A program made the translations under genes and the position numbers. Shown here piece after piece: positions 1 to 8,685 of a DNA stretch of 38,182 bases; the first letter of the stretch is position 1; each line of letters begins with the position of its first letter. Below the pieces are notes generated by a model. That model was given only the letters and a program-made list of their open reading frames with translations, did not search any database and had not been told where the DNA came from. The stretch spans positions 1-38,182 of the forward strand of contig LVAQ01000003.1 in NCBI GenBank assembly GCA_001604105.1, read 5' to 3'. The stretch is from Clostridiales bacterium Firm_11 (GTDB lineage Bacteria > Bacillota > Clostridia > Christensenellales > Aristaeellaceae).

Positions 1-1169
1 GCTTTCTGCGCGCATTCCTGCGCCCAGCGCAGATGCTCCGGCGTGCCGATGGCGGCGCTGGCTGCTTCCCATGTGGGCACAAGCGTGCCGTTTGCACGAC
101 GTTCTGGCAGGTGAAGCGCAGCCTTGAGCGCCAGGATCTTAAGCACCGCGTCATCCAGCCGCGCTTGCGTGATGGTACCATCCGCAACGCCTGCTTTCAT
201 GTAGCCAAAGTCCTCTTCAATGTTGCGGCAGAACAGGAACATATCACATCCGGCGGCGATGGCTTGCGGCACGGCTTTTGCGCGAGGCATGGCGATGCTC
301 ATACCCGCCATGGTAGATGCGTCCGTCACGGTGAGGCCTGCAAAGCCAAGCTGGTTTTTCAGAAGGCCGGTGACCAGTTCATGGCTCAGTGTGGCGGGCA
401 GAATATCTTCCTCTGCGATGCCGGGCGACAGCTTACGGCTATAAGCAGGCTGCATAATATGGCCGATCATCACCGTCATGGCGCCCGCTTGGATGCACTG
501 CCGGTACGCCGCGCCGAAGGTTTCATCCCACGCTTCGCAGCTCAGGTTGTTCACGGAGGTTACCAGATGCTGGTCGCGCTCATCGCAGCCATCGCCCGGG
601 AAATGCTTGATGGACGCCGCCAGCCCGTTTCGCTGCACAGCGTGCATATAGGCCTTGCCCATGGCGCGCACCCGCGCGGGGTCGCTGCCGAAGGTACGGG
701 TGTTGGTGATGGGGTTGCGGAAGTTGTAATCAATATCGATGATGGGCGCAAACGCCCAGTTAAGCCCTACGGCATGGCCTTCACGACCGCAGATTTCGCC
801 CAGATGTTCCGCCATCAGCACATCGTCGGTCGCGGCTACCTCCATGGGGGAAGCGTAATTGGTGCCCTCCTTTACCGCCCCGCTGCCGCCTTTTTCAAGG
901 TTCGCCGCAAGCAGCATGGGTATGGAAGAGCGCGTTTGCAAGTAGCGCACGCTGCCCAGCACATCCGTAAGCGGCATGGGGCGCAGCATGACGCCGCCCG
1001 GTTCAAAATGATCAAACAGCGTGCTCAGGTAAGCTTCATCGCTTTCATAGGCGATCAGGCAAAACAGCTGGCCTATCTTCTGCTCCTGCGATAGACTGTG
1101 AAAGGTGTCCCACACCCATTGGTGCTGTTCCTTGTCAAGGTAAAAGGGTTTGCCGGAGAAATCGTGCAT
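1..1169 (-). CDS. GH3 glycosidase, NagZ-like (partial, 3' end beyond window)
   Basis: Reading leftward from an ATG at 1169 gives 389 uninterrupted codons to the window edge; GGGAGG lies 7 bases upstream of the start. The protein begins MHDFSGKPFYLDKEQHQW and carries the family GH3 N-terminal barrel: a LSQEQKIGQLFCL segment, the KHFPGDG motif, then RDQH, and VTDASTMAG, whose Asp is the expected nucleophile. The D-x-H loop after KHFPG is what NagZ-type GH3 enzymes use as acid/base, so beta-N-acetylhexosaminide or a related beta-glycoside is the likely substrate; this is inferred. No signal peptide is visible, so it should act in the cytoplasm on imported sugar. It follows the kinase and response regulator on the same strand with a 90-base gap, so it is probably the last visible gene of their operon. 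The C-terminal part is outside the window. Confidence 0.9.
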   Translation of the reverse strand, partial: MHDFSGKPFYLDKEQHQWVWDTFHSLSQEQKIGQLFCLIAYESDEAYLSTLFDHFEPGGVMLRPMPLTDVLGSVRYLQTRSSIPMLLAANLEKGGSGAVKEGTNYASPMEVAATDDVLMAEHLGEICGREGHAVGLNWAFAPIIDIDYNFRNPITNTRTFGSDPARVRAMGKAYMHAVQRNGLAASIKHFPGDGCDERDQHLVTSVNNLSCEAWDETFGAAYRQCIQAGAMTVMIGHIMQPAYSRKLSPGIAEEDILPATLSHELVTGLLKNQLGFAGLTVTDASTMAGMSIAMPRAKAVPQAIAAGCDMFLFCRNIEEDFGYMKAGVADGTITQARLDDAVLKILALKAALHLPERRANGTLVPTWEAASAAIGTPEHLRWAQECAQK

Positions 1170-1258
1170 GGGGTAACCTCCCTTAATGGTAACTGAATTG
1201 TTTTATGAAAGCCATGATAACGAAGTATACGATGGGTGAATGCGAACTCGCGCCAGCA

Positions 1259-2389
1259 TCATCGCGGGGGGTGGTGGAGCATCCACAGCGAGGGTGAGGT
1301 ACCAGTGACTTCCTTAAAGGCGCGGTTAAAGTGGCTGGCGTTTTGATACCCAACCAACTCGGAGATTTCATACAGTTTGTGTTTGCCAGCCTCAATATGC
1401 CGGATGCCTTCGCGAATGCGCACCGCGCGCAGATAATCCCGGAAGGTGGTCCCGTTCCACTGTTTGAACATCGTACTGAAATACGTGGAGTTCATGTGTA
1501 GCGCAAGGGCCAGATCATCCAGCGAAAGGGCTTCCATGTAATGGCTATCGATGTACTCCTTCGCGCGGCGGATGATATACTGTTCCCGTTTTTCGGTGTT
1601 TTGGGCGAGCTGGTTCAAGTATAGGTCGAAGATTTGCAGGAACCGCGCGTGCAGCTGGCTGAAGGTGGGCAGGTTGCGGATGCTGTTGACCGCGTCCAGT
1701 TCGGTCAGTTTGTGTTCGCCAACGATGCGGATCATCGCGGGCACGCGCTCCATAAGGTCGGATATCAGCTTGGCCAAAGCGGCCTTGACCGTGGCCTCAT
1801 CCCACACGGCAGGGCTGAGACCGGTGAAAAATGCGTTCAGCGCGTCGCGTGTGCTCGCGCTGTCCATGCTTTGCACAGCTGTTGTGAGCGCACGTAGTGT
1901 TTTTTCCAGCGCCGCTGCGCTTAGCGGTTGGGCAGGCGGCTCCCCGTCAAAGTATGGATTAGGCTCGGCCGCGGCTTGAATGGGCAGCGGCGTGCCAAGG
2001 CGAGGCGTAAGGGTGGCCAGGCGCGGCAGCAACCCTTCCAGTAACCGCAGCAAGGAATCGATGTGCACAGGCTTCAGCAGATAATCATAGGCAGCCAGCT
2101 TGAGCGCTTTGTGGATGAGCTTATAATCGTCAAACCCGCTGAGCAATACCACTTCGCAGGGAAGCGCTTGATTACGGATGCTCGCAAGACAGGCAAGGCC
2201 GTCCAAGCCTGGCATTTTAACATCCGTGATGATCAGCGAGGCGGGGTACTCACCCATCAGTTGCAGCAGGGCGTAGCCATCCGCGGCTTCATGCACGTCA
2301 AATACATGAGGGAACGCCTTTTCGATCACGCCGCGCAGCCCTTGGGTCACAGCCAGATCATCATCCGCGAGGAGCAGGTGGTAAGCCAT
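1259..2389 (-). CDS. YesN-type response regulator, REC plus AraC HTH
   Basis: This 376-residue protein has an N-terminal receiver domain (residues 1-120) with the acidic pocket ADDD at 8-11, the phosphoacceptor Asp56 in ITDVKMPG, and the KP motif in YDYLLKPVHID. A helical middle follows, then a C-terminal AraC/XylS double helix-turn-helix (about residues 275-376; SLDDLALALHMNSTYFSTMF and ISELVGYQNASHFNRAFKEV). Such regulators pair with YesM-type kinases and usually activate adjacent sugar-import genes. The start at 2389 has AAGGAGG upstream, and the gene overlaps the kinase's 3' end by 29 bases, so the two are translationally coupled. The likely target is the divergent importer starting at 4374; this is inferred from position. 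Confidence 0.95.
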   Translation of the reverse strand: MAYHLLLADDDLAVTQGLRGVIEKAFPHVFDVHEAADGYALLQLMGEYPASLIITDVKMPGLDGLACLASIRNQALPCEVVLLSGFDDYKLIHKALKLAAYDYLLKPVHIDSLLRLLEGLLPRLATLTPRLGTPLPIQAAAEPNPYFDGEPPAQPLSAAALEKTLRALTTAVQSMDSASTRDALNAFFTGLSPAVWDEATVKAALAKLISDLMERVPAMIRIVGEHKLTELDAVNSIRNLPTFSQLHARFLQIFDLYLNQLAQNTEKREQYIIRRAKEYIDSHYMEALSLDDLALALHMNSTYFSTMFKQWNGTTFRDYLRAVRIREGIRHIEAGKHKLYEISELVGYQNASHFNRAFKEVTGTSPSLWMLHHPPR

Positions 2390-4154
2390 AGATGCCTCCT
2401 TCCGTTTGGCGCGGCAGGTTTAGCGTGACGACGGTGCTTATGTTGGGCACACTGCTAACGCTAACGCCATAATGATCGCCATAATTGAGCTTCAGGCGTC
2501 GGTGCACATTGCGAAGGCCGATGCCATTGCTCCTGTCCGGGGAATCCAGTTCCCGCTGAAGGGCAAGCAGCGCATCAGGGCTGATGCCCGCACCATCGTC
2601 GGAGATTTGCAGATAAATCTCTGCCTCTGCGCCATACCCAAGCAGTTCGATGCTGAGCGGTACCTCCGGCTTGAGGCCGTGCTGGATCGCGTTTTCAATC
2701 AAAGGCTGCAACACAAGCTTGATCACCAGACAATCCAGTATGTCATCGTCGACATGTGCGGTGAAGCGTACACGTTCGCCGTAATGGTAGCTAACCAGCG
2801 TCATGTATTCCCTTGCTTTATCAAGCTCAGTTTGCAGGGTAACGGTGCGCGTGGTGGCACGCAGGCCATATTGCAGGTTGGCGCCAAGCAATTCCGCCAT
2901 GCGGGCGACGTCAAAATCGCGGTTCGTATAGGCGCGCATGTGGATGCATTCCAGCGTGTTATAGAGGTAATGGGGGTTGATTTGCGTGCGCAGCAGTTGC
3001 AGCTCGGTTTCCCGCTGCGCCACATCTTTGCGCAAGCCTTCGTTTACCAGCAGATCGATGCGCTCGGACATACGATTGTACGCGGCGAACACCGGTTGCA
3101 GGTCGTTGGGCAGCTGTGTGGAAGATACCGTAGGGAAGAACGTGCCCGTGGTTTGATCAAACGCGCTGGTGAGCCGCTCCAGCGGGCTTAGCACACTGTG
3201 CAGGAGCTTGCGGATCAGTATGATGATGAGCCCCAGTGTGGCGGTAAAGAGTAGCAACAGCGCTAGGTTAAGCTCCAACACGGTGGATGTGACCGAGGAG
3301 AGCGGTGTGCGGATGATCAAACCACTGTGATGGGCATAGCGGTACAATACATCCAAGTACAGCGTACCCTGATTGTTGGTGACATGGTTCTCACTGCCGC
3401 GTATGGGTAGCGATGCAAAGGCGTCCTGCTTGATATTGGCGTCAAAGCCTGTGATCAGAGGGCGATCCTGATAAACCAGCGTGTAGGTCTGCTCGCCTTG
3501 CACGCGCACGCCCGCAAACGTCTGGTGCAGGGTATCGGCCGCAACGCTTACGACAAACACCCCAAGGGTTTTGAGCCGCCAAGGGTTGAACACGCCGCGG
3601 GCAACCACCACACAACCATCATAGAGCGGCCCCAGCCCTGCGGCGGCCAGCGAATCTGGCGCGTAGACCGTTTCGGCGCCGCGGCTCTGAATAGCATCGA
3701 CAAGCCACGGCGCATCCTGCGCAGTGTGGGTCACGTAGTAATTATCCCGCTGACGGCTTGCGTACACAGCCGCGCCATCGGGCTGATATACGGCCATGGT
3801 ATCCAGCGATGGGTATTGCTCCATCATGCTTTTGCAGGTCGTGTAGAAATCGCGGCAGAAGGTAAAATCCGTCTGGATATCACCGCGCTGCAAGGCTGTG
3901 GCAATGAAGGTTTGCGGCGTGGCGGTGTTGCTGATGCGCCCGGCGTATTTGGAAGTTTCCACGGCTGTGTCAATCACGCCCACAGCCTGGGCGCAGAATA
4001 GCGCCGCCGCTTGCGCGGTGCTCTGCGCGTAGGCGTTGTATGCCTCGCTTAGCTTGCTGATGGATAAGAATGCGAACAAGCCTGCGCAGATGAAAACCTG
4101 GAGCGCGATAATGGCTTTCAGCCTCGCGCGGATAGACGTACCCCGCCACCGCAT
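2361..4154 (-). CDS. YesM-type sensor histidine kinase
   Basis: A membrane sensor kinase of 597 residues. A first membrane helix lies near residues 14-34, followed by an extracellular sensor region of about 260 residues, a second membrane helix (near 295-317), a HAMP-like segment and a His_kinase domain. The phosphorylated histidine is His395 in TQINPHYLYNTLE. The ATPase domain shows the N box LQPLIENAIQHG, the G1 box DDGAGIS and the G2 box GIGLRNVHRR. I chose the ATG at 4154 because homologues begin near MRWRGTSIRARLK; an in-frame TTG at 4175 would add seven residues. It sits first in a leftward operon with the response regulator and the GH3 gene. Confidence 0.93.
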   Translation of the reverse strand: MRWRGTSIRARLKAIIALQVFICAGLFAFLSISKLSEAYNAYAQSTAQAAALFCAQAVGVIDTAVETSKYAGRISNTATPQTFIATALQRGDIQTDFTFCRDFYTTCKSMMEQYPSLDTMAVYQPDGAAVYASRQRDNYYVTHTAQDAPWLVDAIQSRGAETVYAPDSLAAAGLGPLYDGCVVVARGVFNPWRLKTLGVFVVSVAADTLHQTFAGVRVQGEQTYTLVYQDRPLITGFDANIKQDAFASLPIRGSENHVTNNQGTLYLDVLYRYAHHSGLIIRTPLSSVTSTVLELNLALLLLFTATLGLIIILIRKLLHSVLSPLERLTSAFDQTTGTFFPTVSSTQLPNDLQPVFAAYNRMSERIDLLVNEGLRKDVAQRETELQLLRTQINPHYLYNTLECIHMRAYTNRDFDVARMAELLGANLQYGLRATTRTVTLQTELDKAREYMTLVSYHYGERVRFTAHVDDDILDCLVIKLVLQPLIENAIQHGLKPEVPLSIELLGYGAEAEIYLQISDDGAGISPDALLALQRELDSPDRSNGIGLRNVHRRLKLNYGDHYGVSVSSVPNISTVVTLNLPRQTEGGIYGLPPAPRG

Positions 4155-4189
4155 GGCATTCAACTCACTCTGCAATTGCTTCTGATGCT

Positions 4190-4218
4190 ATTATCCACAA
4201 AAAGCGTATGCAGCGCAA
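4190..4218 (-). promoter_or_regulatory. promoter of kinase-regulator-GH3 operon
   Basis: On the minus strand TTGCGC (4218-4213) and GATAAT (4195-4190) are separated by exactly 17 bases, about 35 bases ahead of the kinase start. It is a plausible sigma-70-type promoter judged by eye. Confidence 0.55.
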
Positions 4219-4292
4219 TGGGGCTGGCGGGTGAATCGCCGCATTTGCGAAGATAGTCTTGGATGATGGCAAGAAAGGTGAAAAAAAGGTAT

Positions 4293-4321
4293 TTTCACAC
4301 AGGCGGCCCGTCGTCTACAAT
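4293..4321 (+). promoter_or_regulatory. candidate promoter of first sugar importer
   Basis: TTTCAC (4293-4298) and TACAAT (4316-4321) with a 17-base spacer lie ahead of the solute-binding protein start at 4374. The poor -35 box is what one expects of an activator-dependent promoter, which fits control by the adjacent AraC-type response regulator. No clear operator was recognised. Confidence 0.45.
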
Positions 4322-4373
4322 AAAATCACAAGCCGCTGGAACGGCACGGAAAACAATAAAGGAGCGTGTACCC

Positions 4374-5600
4374 ATGAAGAAAATGCAATGGTTGTCCATG
4401 GCGCTGATCGCGGCGCTACTGTTGAGCCTGAGCATCCCCGCGTTAGCATCGGTGGATGAGGGCACGGTGGAGCTGTTCTCCCAGAAAAAGGAGAATGTTG
4501 AGATCTATGACACGATTCTGGCAGACTTTATGACCGCCAACCCGGATGTGAAGATCGTGCAAACCACCACGGCAGATGGAACCACCTTCCTGTCACGCGT
4601 TGCCACGAATGATATCCCCGATATCGGCGGCGTGTTTCTGCAATCCGCTTACTTCAATATGATGGACGAGGGGTATTTCCTGGATATGACGGGCGAGGCG
4701 TTCCTTGACGCCGTGAACCCGGACATCCTTGCGCTTTCCACCTACAATGACAAAAACTACGTGCTGCCGCTTACCCTCAACGGCTTTGCGCTCTACATCA
4801 ACATGGACATCTATAACCAGCATGGCCTGTCCATACCCACCACGTATGATGAGCTCATCGCCAACTGCGAAGCGCTCACGGCCGCAGGCGTAACGCCCTT
4901 TGCATTCCCCTTCAAGGAAACCGCACCGCTGGGGCAGAATTTCGAACGGCTGTTGGGCGGCGTGGTAGATCATGAAGCATGGAAGGTATCCGAGGCTGTG
5001 GCTGCCGGCGGCACCCACAGCGACAATGCCGCGTTTGTAGACTTTGTGAACAAATGGTATGCCCTCAGCCGTTATACCAGCACCGACTCGCTGAGCACGG
5101 ATACGGATGACTGCGCGCGTATGTTTGCCAATCAGGAAGTGGCCATGGTGTTCAACGGAACCTGGGGCAACTCTGTGTACATGAGCCTGAACCCTGATTT
5201 GAACTATGAAGGCGTTATGCCTCCTGCGTTTGGCGAAACCACACCCTTCACCTGCGGAACGGTGGACATTGCGTTGACCATTGGCGCAGATAGCAAAAAC
5301 GTGGAAGCTGCCAAGCGTTTTCTGACGTACTTTGTCAGTGACGAAGCCGCGCAAAAATTTGCCGAGGGCGATAAGAACCCCAACATTGTGAACAATGTGC
5401 ACTATGTAATACCGCACATGAGCGCCATTACCGCCGCGCTGGACGATGGACAGTTCTCGCTGATTCCCTCCACCTATTGGCCGGCTGGCTACCGTGACGA
5501 GTTGCAGGTGCTGCTGCAACAGTTGCTGCTGGATGGTGATACCGATGCCTTCCTGGCCAGTTGGGATGCTATGACCGTGGAATTCTACACCGCCGATTAA
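4374..5600 (+). CDS. ABC sugar solute-binding protein (CUT1), non-lipoprotein
   Basis: A 408-residue extracellular family 1 solute-binding protein. The start is set by AAAGGAG at 4358-4364 and a typical signal peptide beginning MKKMQWLSMALIAALLLSLS and ending IPALA before SVDEG. There is no cysteine at the cleavage site, so signal peptidase I rather than lipoprotein processing is predicted. The mature part has the family's features: a VELFSQKKEN beta strand near the start, a NGTWGN segment in the second lobe and ligand-facing aromatic residues. It probably binds an oligosaccharide and delivers it to the two downstream permeases. The nearby GH3 gene suggests a beta-linked glycan; the substrate is otherwise not readable. 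Confidence 0.92.
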   Translation: MKKMQWLSMALIAALLLSLSIPALASVDEGTVELFSQKKENVEIYDTILADFMTANPDVKIVQTTTADGTTFLSRVATNDIPDIGGVFLQSAYFNMMDEGYFLDMTGEAFLDAVNPDILALSTYNDKNYVLPLTLNGFALYINMDIYNQHGLSIPTTYDELIANCEALTAAGVTPFAFPFKETAPLGQNFERLLGGVVDHEAWKVSEAVAAGGTHSDNAAFVDFVNKWYALSRYTSTDSLSTDTDDCARMFANQEVAMVFNGTWGNSVYMSLNPDLNYEGVMPPAFGETTPFTCGTVDIALTIGADSKNVEAAKRFLTYFVSDEAAQKFAEGDKNPNIVNNVHYVIPHMSAITAALDDGQFSLIPSTYWPAGYRDELQVLLQQLLLDGDTDAFLASWDAMTVEFYTAD

Positions 5601-5617
5601 CCCCGTAGCAAAAGCCG

Positions 5618-5657
5618 GGTTCCCCCGCATGCCTACATGGTCGCGGGGGAACCTTTT
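5618..5657 (+). terminator. hairpin between binding protein and permease genes
   Basis: A perfect 11-bp stem (5618-5628 with 5643-5653; arm GGTTCCCCCGC) and a 14-base loop are followed by TTTT. The permease ribosome binding site AAAAGGAGG follows directly. It probably acts as a partial terminator or 3' end protector, making binding protein more abundant than permease. Confidence 0.7.
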
Positions 5658-5675
5658 GCCAAAAGGAGGCGCGTT

Positions 5676-6566
5676 ATGAAACCGCGCAAAGGAAACCCTA
5701 CCCTGGAACGTGATGTGACGCATGCGTTGTTTATCATGCCGAGCCTGCTGCTGTATACGCTGTTTTCCGTAATCCCCATCCTCATTGGGGTTTACTACAG
5801 CATGACCAATTGGAATGGCATCACGCGCGCGTACAAGTTCATTGGGCTGCGAAACTATGTGAAAATGCTTGGCGATGCGCGCTTTCTGCGTGCCGTGTCA
5901 TTCAATAGCCGTTATGTGATCATGTACATGCTATGCCTTTTGGTGCTTTGTGTGGCGCTGGGGCTGCTGCTCAACCAAAAGGTGCGGTGGCGCGGCTTTT
6001 TTCGCTCGGCATACTTTTTTCCGGCGGTGATCGGCATGCTCTCCTGCGGCCTCATCTTCCGGCAGATTTTTGGATACGGCTTTGCTACCCTCGGCGATTT
6101 GCTGGGCGTGGAGGCATTGAAAAGCAACATTCTGGCCGATCCTGATCTGGCGATTTTTGGGGTGTTGTTTGTAAACCTGTGGCAGGGGCTTGCCATACCA
6201 ACGGTATTGATTCTGGCAGGACTGCAAACCATCCCCATGGAGTTGAATGAATCCGCCAGCCTGGACGGAGCCAGCGGCGCCCAGATTTTTCGGCACATTA
6301 CAATGCCGTTCCTGTTGCCAACCATCAGCATGATTCTTGTTTTGGCGCTCAAGGAGGGGCTGATGATCTATGACTATATCCTTGCCCTGACGGATGGCGG
6401 CCCCGCAGGCCGTACCGAGAGCCTGACCATGCTCATTATGAAGCTGGGCTTTAATGAGCAAAAGTTTAGCCTGGCGATTGCGGAATCCATCCTGCTGGCG
6501 ATTGTGATCATCATGGTTTCGGTGGTGCAGATTAACATCACCAACCGAAAGAAGGTGTACGGATGA
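5676..6566 (+). CDS. ABC sugar permease, MalF/UgpA type
   Basis: A 296-residue inner-membrane permease with six predicted membrane helices. The cytoplasmic EAA loop reads NESASLDGASGAQIFRHITM, with the conserved G and the following PFLLP. The ATG at 5676 is chosen for AAAAGGAGG six bases upstream. It overlaps the next permease by four bases (ATGA). It would form a heterodimer with that permease. No ATPase gene is next to it. Confidence 0.93.
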   Translation: MKPRKGNPTLERDVTHALFIMPSLLLYTLFSVIPILIGVYYSMTNWNGITRAYKFIGLRNYVKMLGDARFLRAVSFNSRYVIMYMLCLLVLCVALGLLLNQKVRWRGFFRSAYFFPAVIGMLSCGLIFRQIFGYGFATLGDLLGVEALKSNILADPDLAIFGVLFVNLWQGLAIPTVLILAGLQTIPMELNESASLDGASGAQIFRHITMPFLLPTISMILVLALKEGLMIYDYILALTDGGPAGRTESLTMLIMKLGFNEQKFSLAIAESILLAIVIIMVSVVQINITNRKKVYG

Positions 6567-7393
6567 GGAACCAGCGCAGGATGCGGGCGTTTTCGTTCGT
6601 GGTGTTGCTTGTAGGGTTGGGGCTGATTGCGGTGCCCTTTTACCTGACCATCGTTTCCGCATTTAAGACGAACGCAGAGCTGTACAGCGGTTTTTTCCGG
6701 CTGCCGCAGGGTTTGTACCTGGAGAATTTCAGCTTTATCGTCAGCAAGCCAACGTTTTGGGTCTCCCTGTTTAACTCCGTCAAGGTGACGTTTGTGGGGC
6801 TGTTGGGCTGCGCGGTGCTGTTGCCCATGGCTTCTTACCCCATTGCGCGGCGCATGGGCGGCAGCCGCGTGTATCGCTTTCTATACTTTTTTATGGTGGC
6901 GGGCATATTTGTGCCGTTTGTGGTGCGCATGATGCCGGTGATTAAACTGCTTAACAGCCTAGGGATCGCGGATCAGCGAGGGCTGCTGCTGCTGTATCTG
7001 GGCGGGGCCACATGCGAGGGTGTGTTTTTGATCACCGGCTACCTTGCCTCCGTGCCAAATGATTTGGAGGAGGCCGCGTATATCGATGGCGCGAGTACGC
7101 TGCAAGTGTTTACGCGCATCATGTATCCAGTGATGCAGCCCATTATTGTAACGGTGCTGATTAAAAATGGTCTATGGTTTTGGAATGACTTCCTGTTGCC
7201 AAGCTTGCTGCTTAAAACCCCTGAACAGCGTACGCTGGTTCTATTCCAGTACAATTTCAAAGGGGAATATGCTACGCAATACCCGCTGGTATTCGCCTGT
7301 TTGCTCGTGGCTGTGTTACCAATGATGGTTTTCTACCTGTTCATGCAAAAGCACATCATCGGGGGTATGATGGCTGGCGCAGTCAAGGGGTAG
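6563..7393 (+). CDS. ABC sugar permease, MalG/UgpE type
   Basis: A 276-residue partner permease. Its membrane helices begin near FSFVVLLVGLGLIAVPFYL, and the EAA loop is EEAAYIDGASTLQVFTRIMY. The start codon overlaps the stop of the preceding permease (ATGA), so the two are translationally coupled. MalG-type subunits of CUT1 importers have this length and a short C-terminal tail, here ending GAVKG. Confidence 0.93.
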   Translation: MRNQRRMRAFSFVVLLVGLGLIAVPFYLTIVSAFKTNAELYSGFFRLPQGLYLENFSFIVSKPTFWVSLFNSVKVTFVGLLGCAVLLPMASYPIARRMGGSRVYRFLYFFMVAGIFVPFVVRMMPVIKLLNSLGIADQRGLLLLYLGGATCEGVFLITGYLASVPNDLEEAAYIDGASTLQVFTRIMYPVMQPIIVTVLIKNGLWFWNDFLLPSLLLKTPEQRTLVLFQYNFKGEYATQYPLVFACLLVAVLPMMVFYLFMQKHIIGGMMAGAVKG

Positions 7394-7477
7394 GCAATCG
7401 AAAAAAAACTAAGCACAGGGTATCAGGGTTTGGTGCAACATAGCGCCTATCAGTAAAAGAGAATTGGATGTGTGCCC

Positions 7478-7753
7478 ATGGCGAACTTATTTGAAATGAC
7501 CATGCTAATTTGTTTTGGCGTATCCTGGCCCGTATCGGTATACAAATCATGGGTGAGCCGTAAAGCCGGCGGGAAAAGCCTGCTGTTTTTATGCCTGATC
7601 GATTTTGGTTATCTGGTGGGGCTCCTGGGGAAGTTGTTTTTCAACCCAAGCTATGTGATTGTGGTGTATGTGTTCAACCTAGTGTTTGTAACGGCGGATA
7701 TCGTGCTGTTTCTTCGCAACCGACGCATTGAAGCCAGGGAGAAGCAGGCATGA
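7478..7753 (+). CDS. small three-helix membrane protein, SemiSWEET/PQ-loop-like
   Basis: About 91 residues with three hydrophobic stretches (around 6-22, 37-55 and 59-78) and a basic C-terminus. A proline within the first helix (FGVSWPVSVYKSW) and the three-helix size are typical of single PQ-loop proteins, which as dimers can move small sugars. The PQ dipeptide itself is absent, so the family call is tentative. An in-frame GTG at 7472 is an alternative start. The stop overlaps the start of the esterase gene (ATGA), so it belongs to the importer operon. Confidence 0.65.
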   Translation: MANLFEMTMLICFGVSWPVSVYKSWVSRKAGGKSLLFLCLIDFGYLVGLLGKLFFNPSYVIVVYVFNLVFVTADIVLFLRNRRIEAREKQA

Positions 7754-8580
7754 ACAGCAAGCGGGGAATCGTGTATGCGCCGGAACACGGCAGCTTGCGG
7801 CTGGATGTTCATTATCCCCCTGCGGGGAGGCAGGCGCTTAGTACATACCTGTACTTTCACAGCGGCGGGCTAACCATGGGCGCGCGTGACGAGCCGGCGA
7901 TCATCGCCTTGGCGGAGGCTTTGACTGCGCGGGGCGTTGTGATGATTTCGGCGGGGTACCGCCTGTACCCACAGGCAGCTTTCCCCGATTATGTGCGTGA
8001 CGCAGCACGCGCCGCTGCTTGGGTGATGGCCAACCGCAAAGCATATGCGCTGCCGGGAAAGGTGTTCCTTGGCGGTTCTTCTGCGGGGGGTTACCTGAGC
8101 ATGATGCTCTGCTTTGCGCGGCAATACCTAAGTGAGGTGGGGCTTTCACCGGAGGATTTTTCAGGCTTCCTGCTGGATGCCGGTCAGCCTACCACGCATT
8201 TTGAAGTGATGGCGCGCAGGGGGGATGATCCGCGCCGCGTAATGGTGGATGATGCGGCGCCGCTGTATTATGTAAGGGATGCTGGCCCGCGGCGACCGAT
8301 GCTGTTGATTTGCGCTGAACGCGACATCCCCGGTCGCGTGGCGCAAAACCGCCTGTTGCTGCACACGCTGGAGGCATTCGGCGCAGATCCATCGCAAATG
8401 TGGCTGCTGTTCATGCCCGGGTGTGAGCATGTGTGTTATCTGAACCCGGAAAATCAGCTTGCGTTTGCGGCATATACCGGTGTATGCGCCTCTTTCTTAA
8501 CGGGTGAATGCGAAGCAGATGCGTATGAAACAACCTGGGACAGCGCTTTGGCACCGCTGCGCACAACGATGACAACCTGA
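7750..8580 (+). CDS. alpha/beta-hydrolase, acetyl-esterase-like
   Basis: A 276-residue cytoplasmic hydrolase without a signal peptide. It has an HSGG oxyanion-hole motif (the HGGG position of hormone-sensitive-lipase-like esterases), the nucleophile elbow GGSSAGG with Ser in GSSAG, an acid candidate in CAERD and a late histidine in GCEHVCY. The family hydrolyses short-chain esters. As the last gene of a sugar-import operon it may remove acetyl groups from imported oligosaccharides; this role is inferred. The start overlaps the previous gene by four bases. Confidence 0.82.
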   Translation: MNSKRGIVYAPEHGSLRLDVHYPPAGRQALSTYLYFHSGGLTMGARDEPAIIALAEALTARGVVMISAGYRLYPQAAFPDYVRDAARAAAWVMANRKAYALPGKVFLGGSSAGGYLSMMLCFARQYLSEVGLSPEDFSGFLLDAGQPTTHFEVMARRGDDPRRVMVDDAAPLYYVRDAGPRRPMLLICAERDIPGRVAQNRLLLHTLEAFGADPSQMWLLFMPGCEHVCYLNPENQLAFAAYTGVCASFLTGECEADAYETTWDSALAPLRTTMTT

Positions 8581-8606
8581 ATGCCGGGTACGTCAATAGC
8601 ACGCCT

Positions 8607-8650
8607 ATACGCAAGAAGCAGGCAGTTTGACTGTTATCTTGCGTATTTTC
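8607..8650 (+). terminator. terminator after first importer operon
   Basis: ATACGCAAGA (8607-8616) pairs perfectly with TCTTGCGTAT (8637-8646). A smaller CAGT/ACTG stem sits in the loop, and TTTTC follows on the plus strand. It lies 26 bases after the esterase stop and between convergent operons. Confidence 0.6.
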
Positions 8651-8685
8651 TGCGCCGGATGGATAAATTCACAGGCAGCTTTTAC

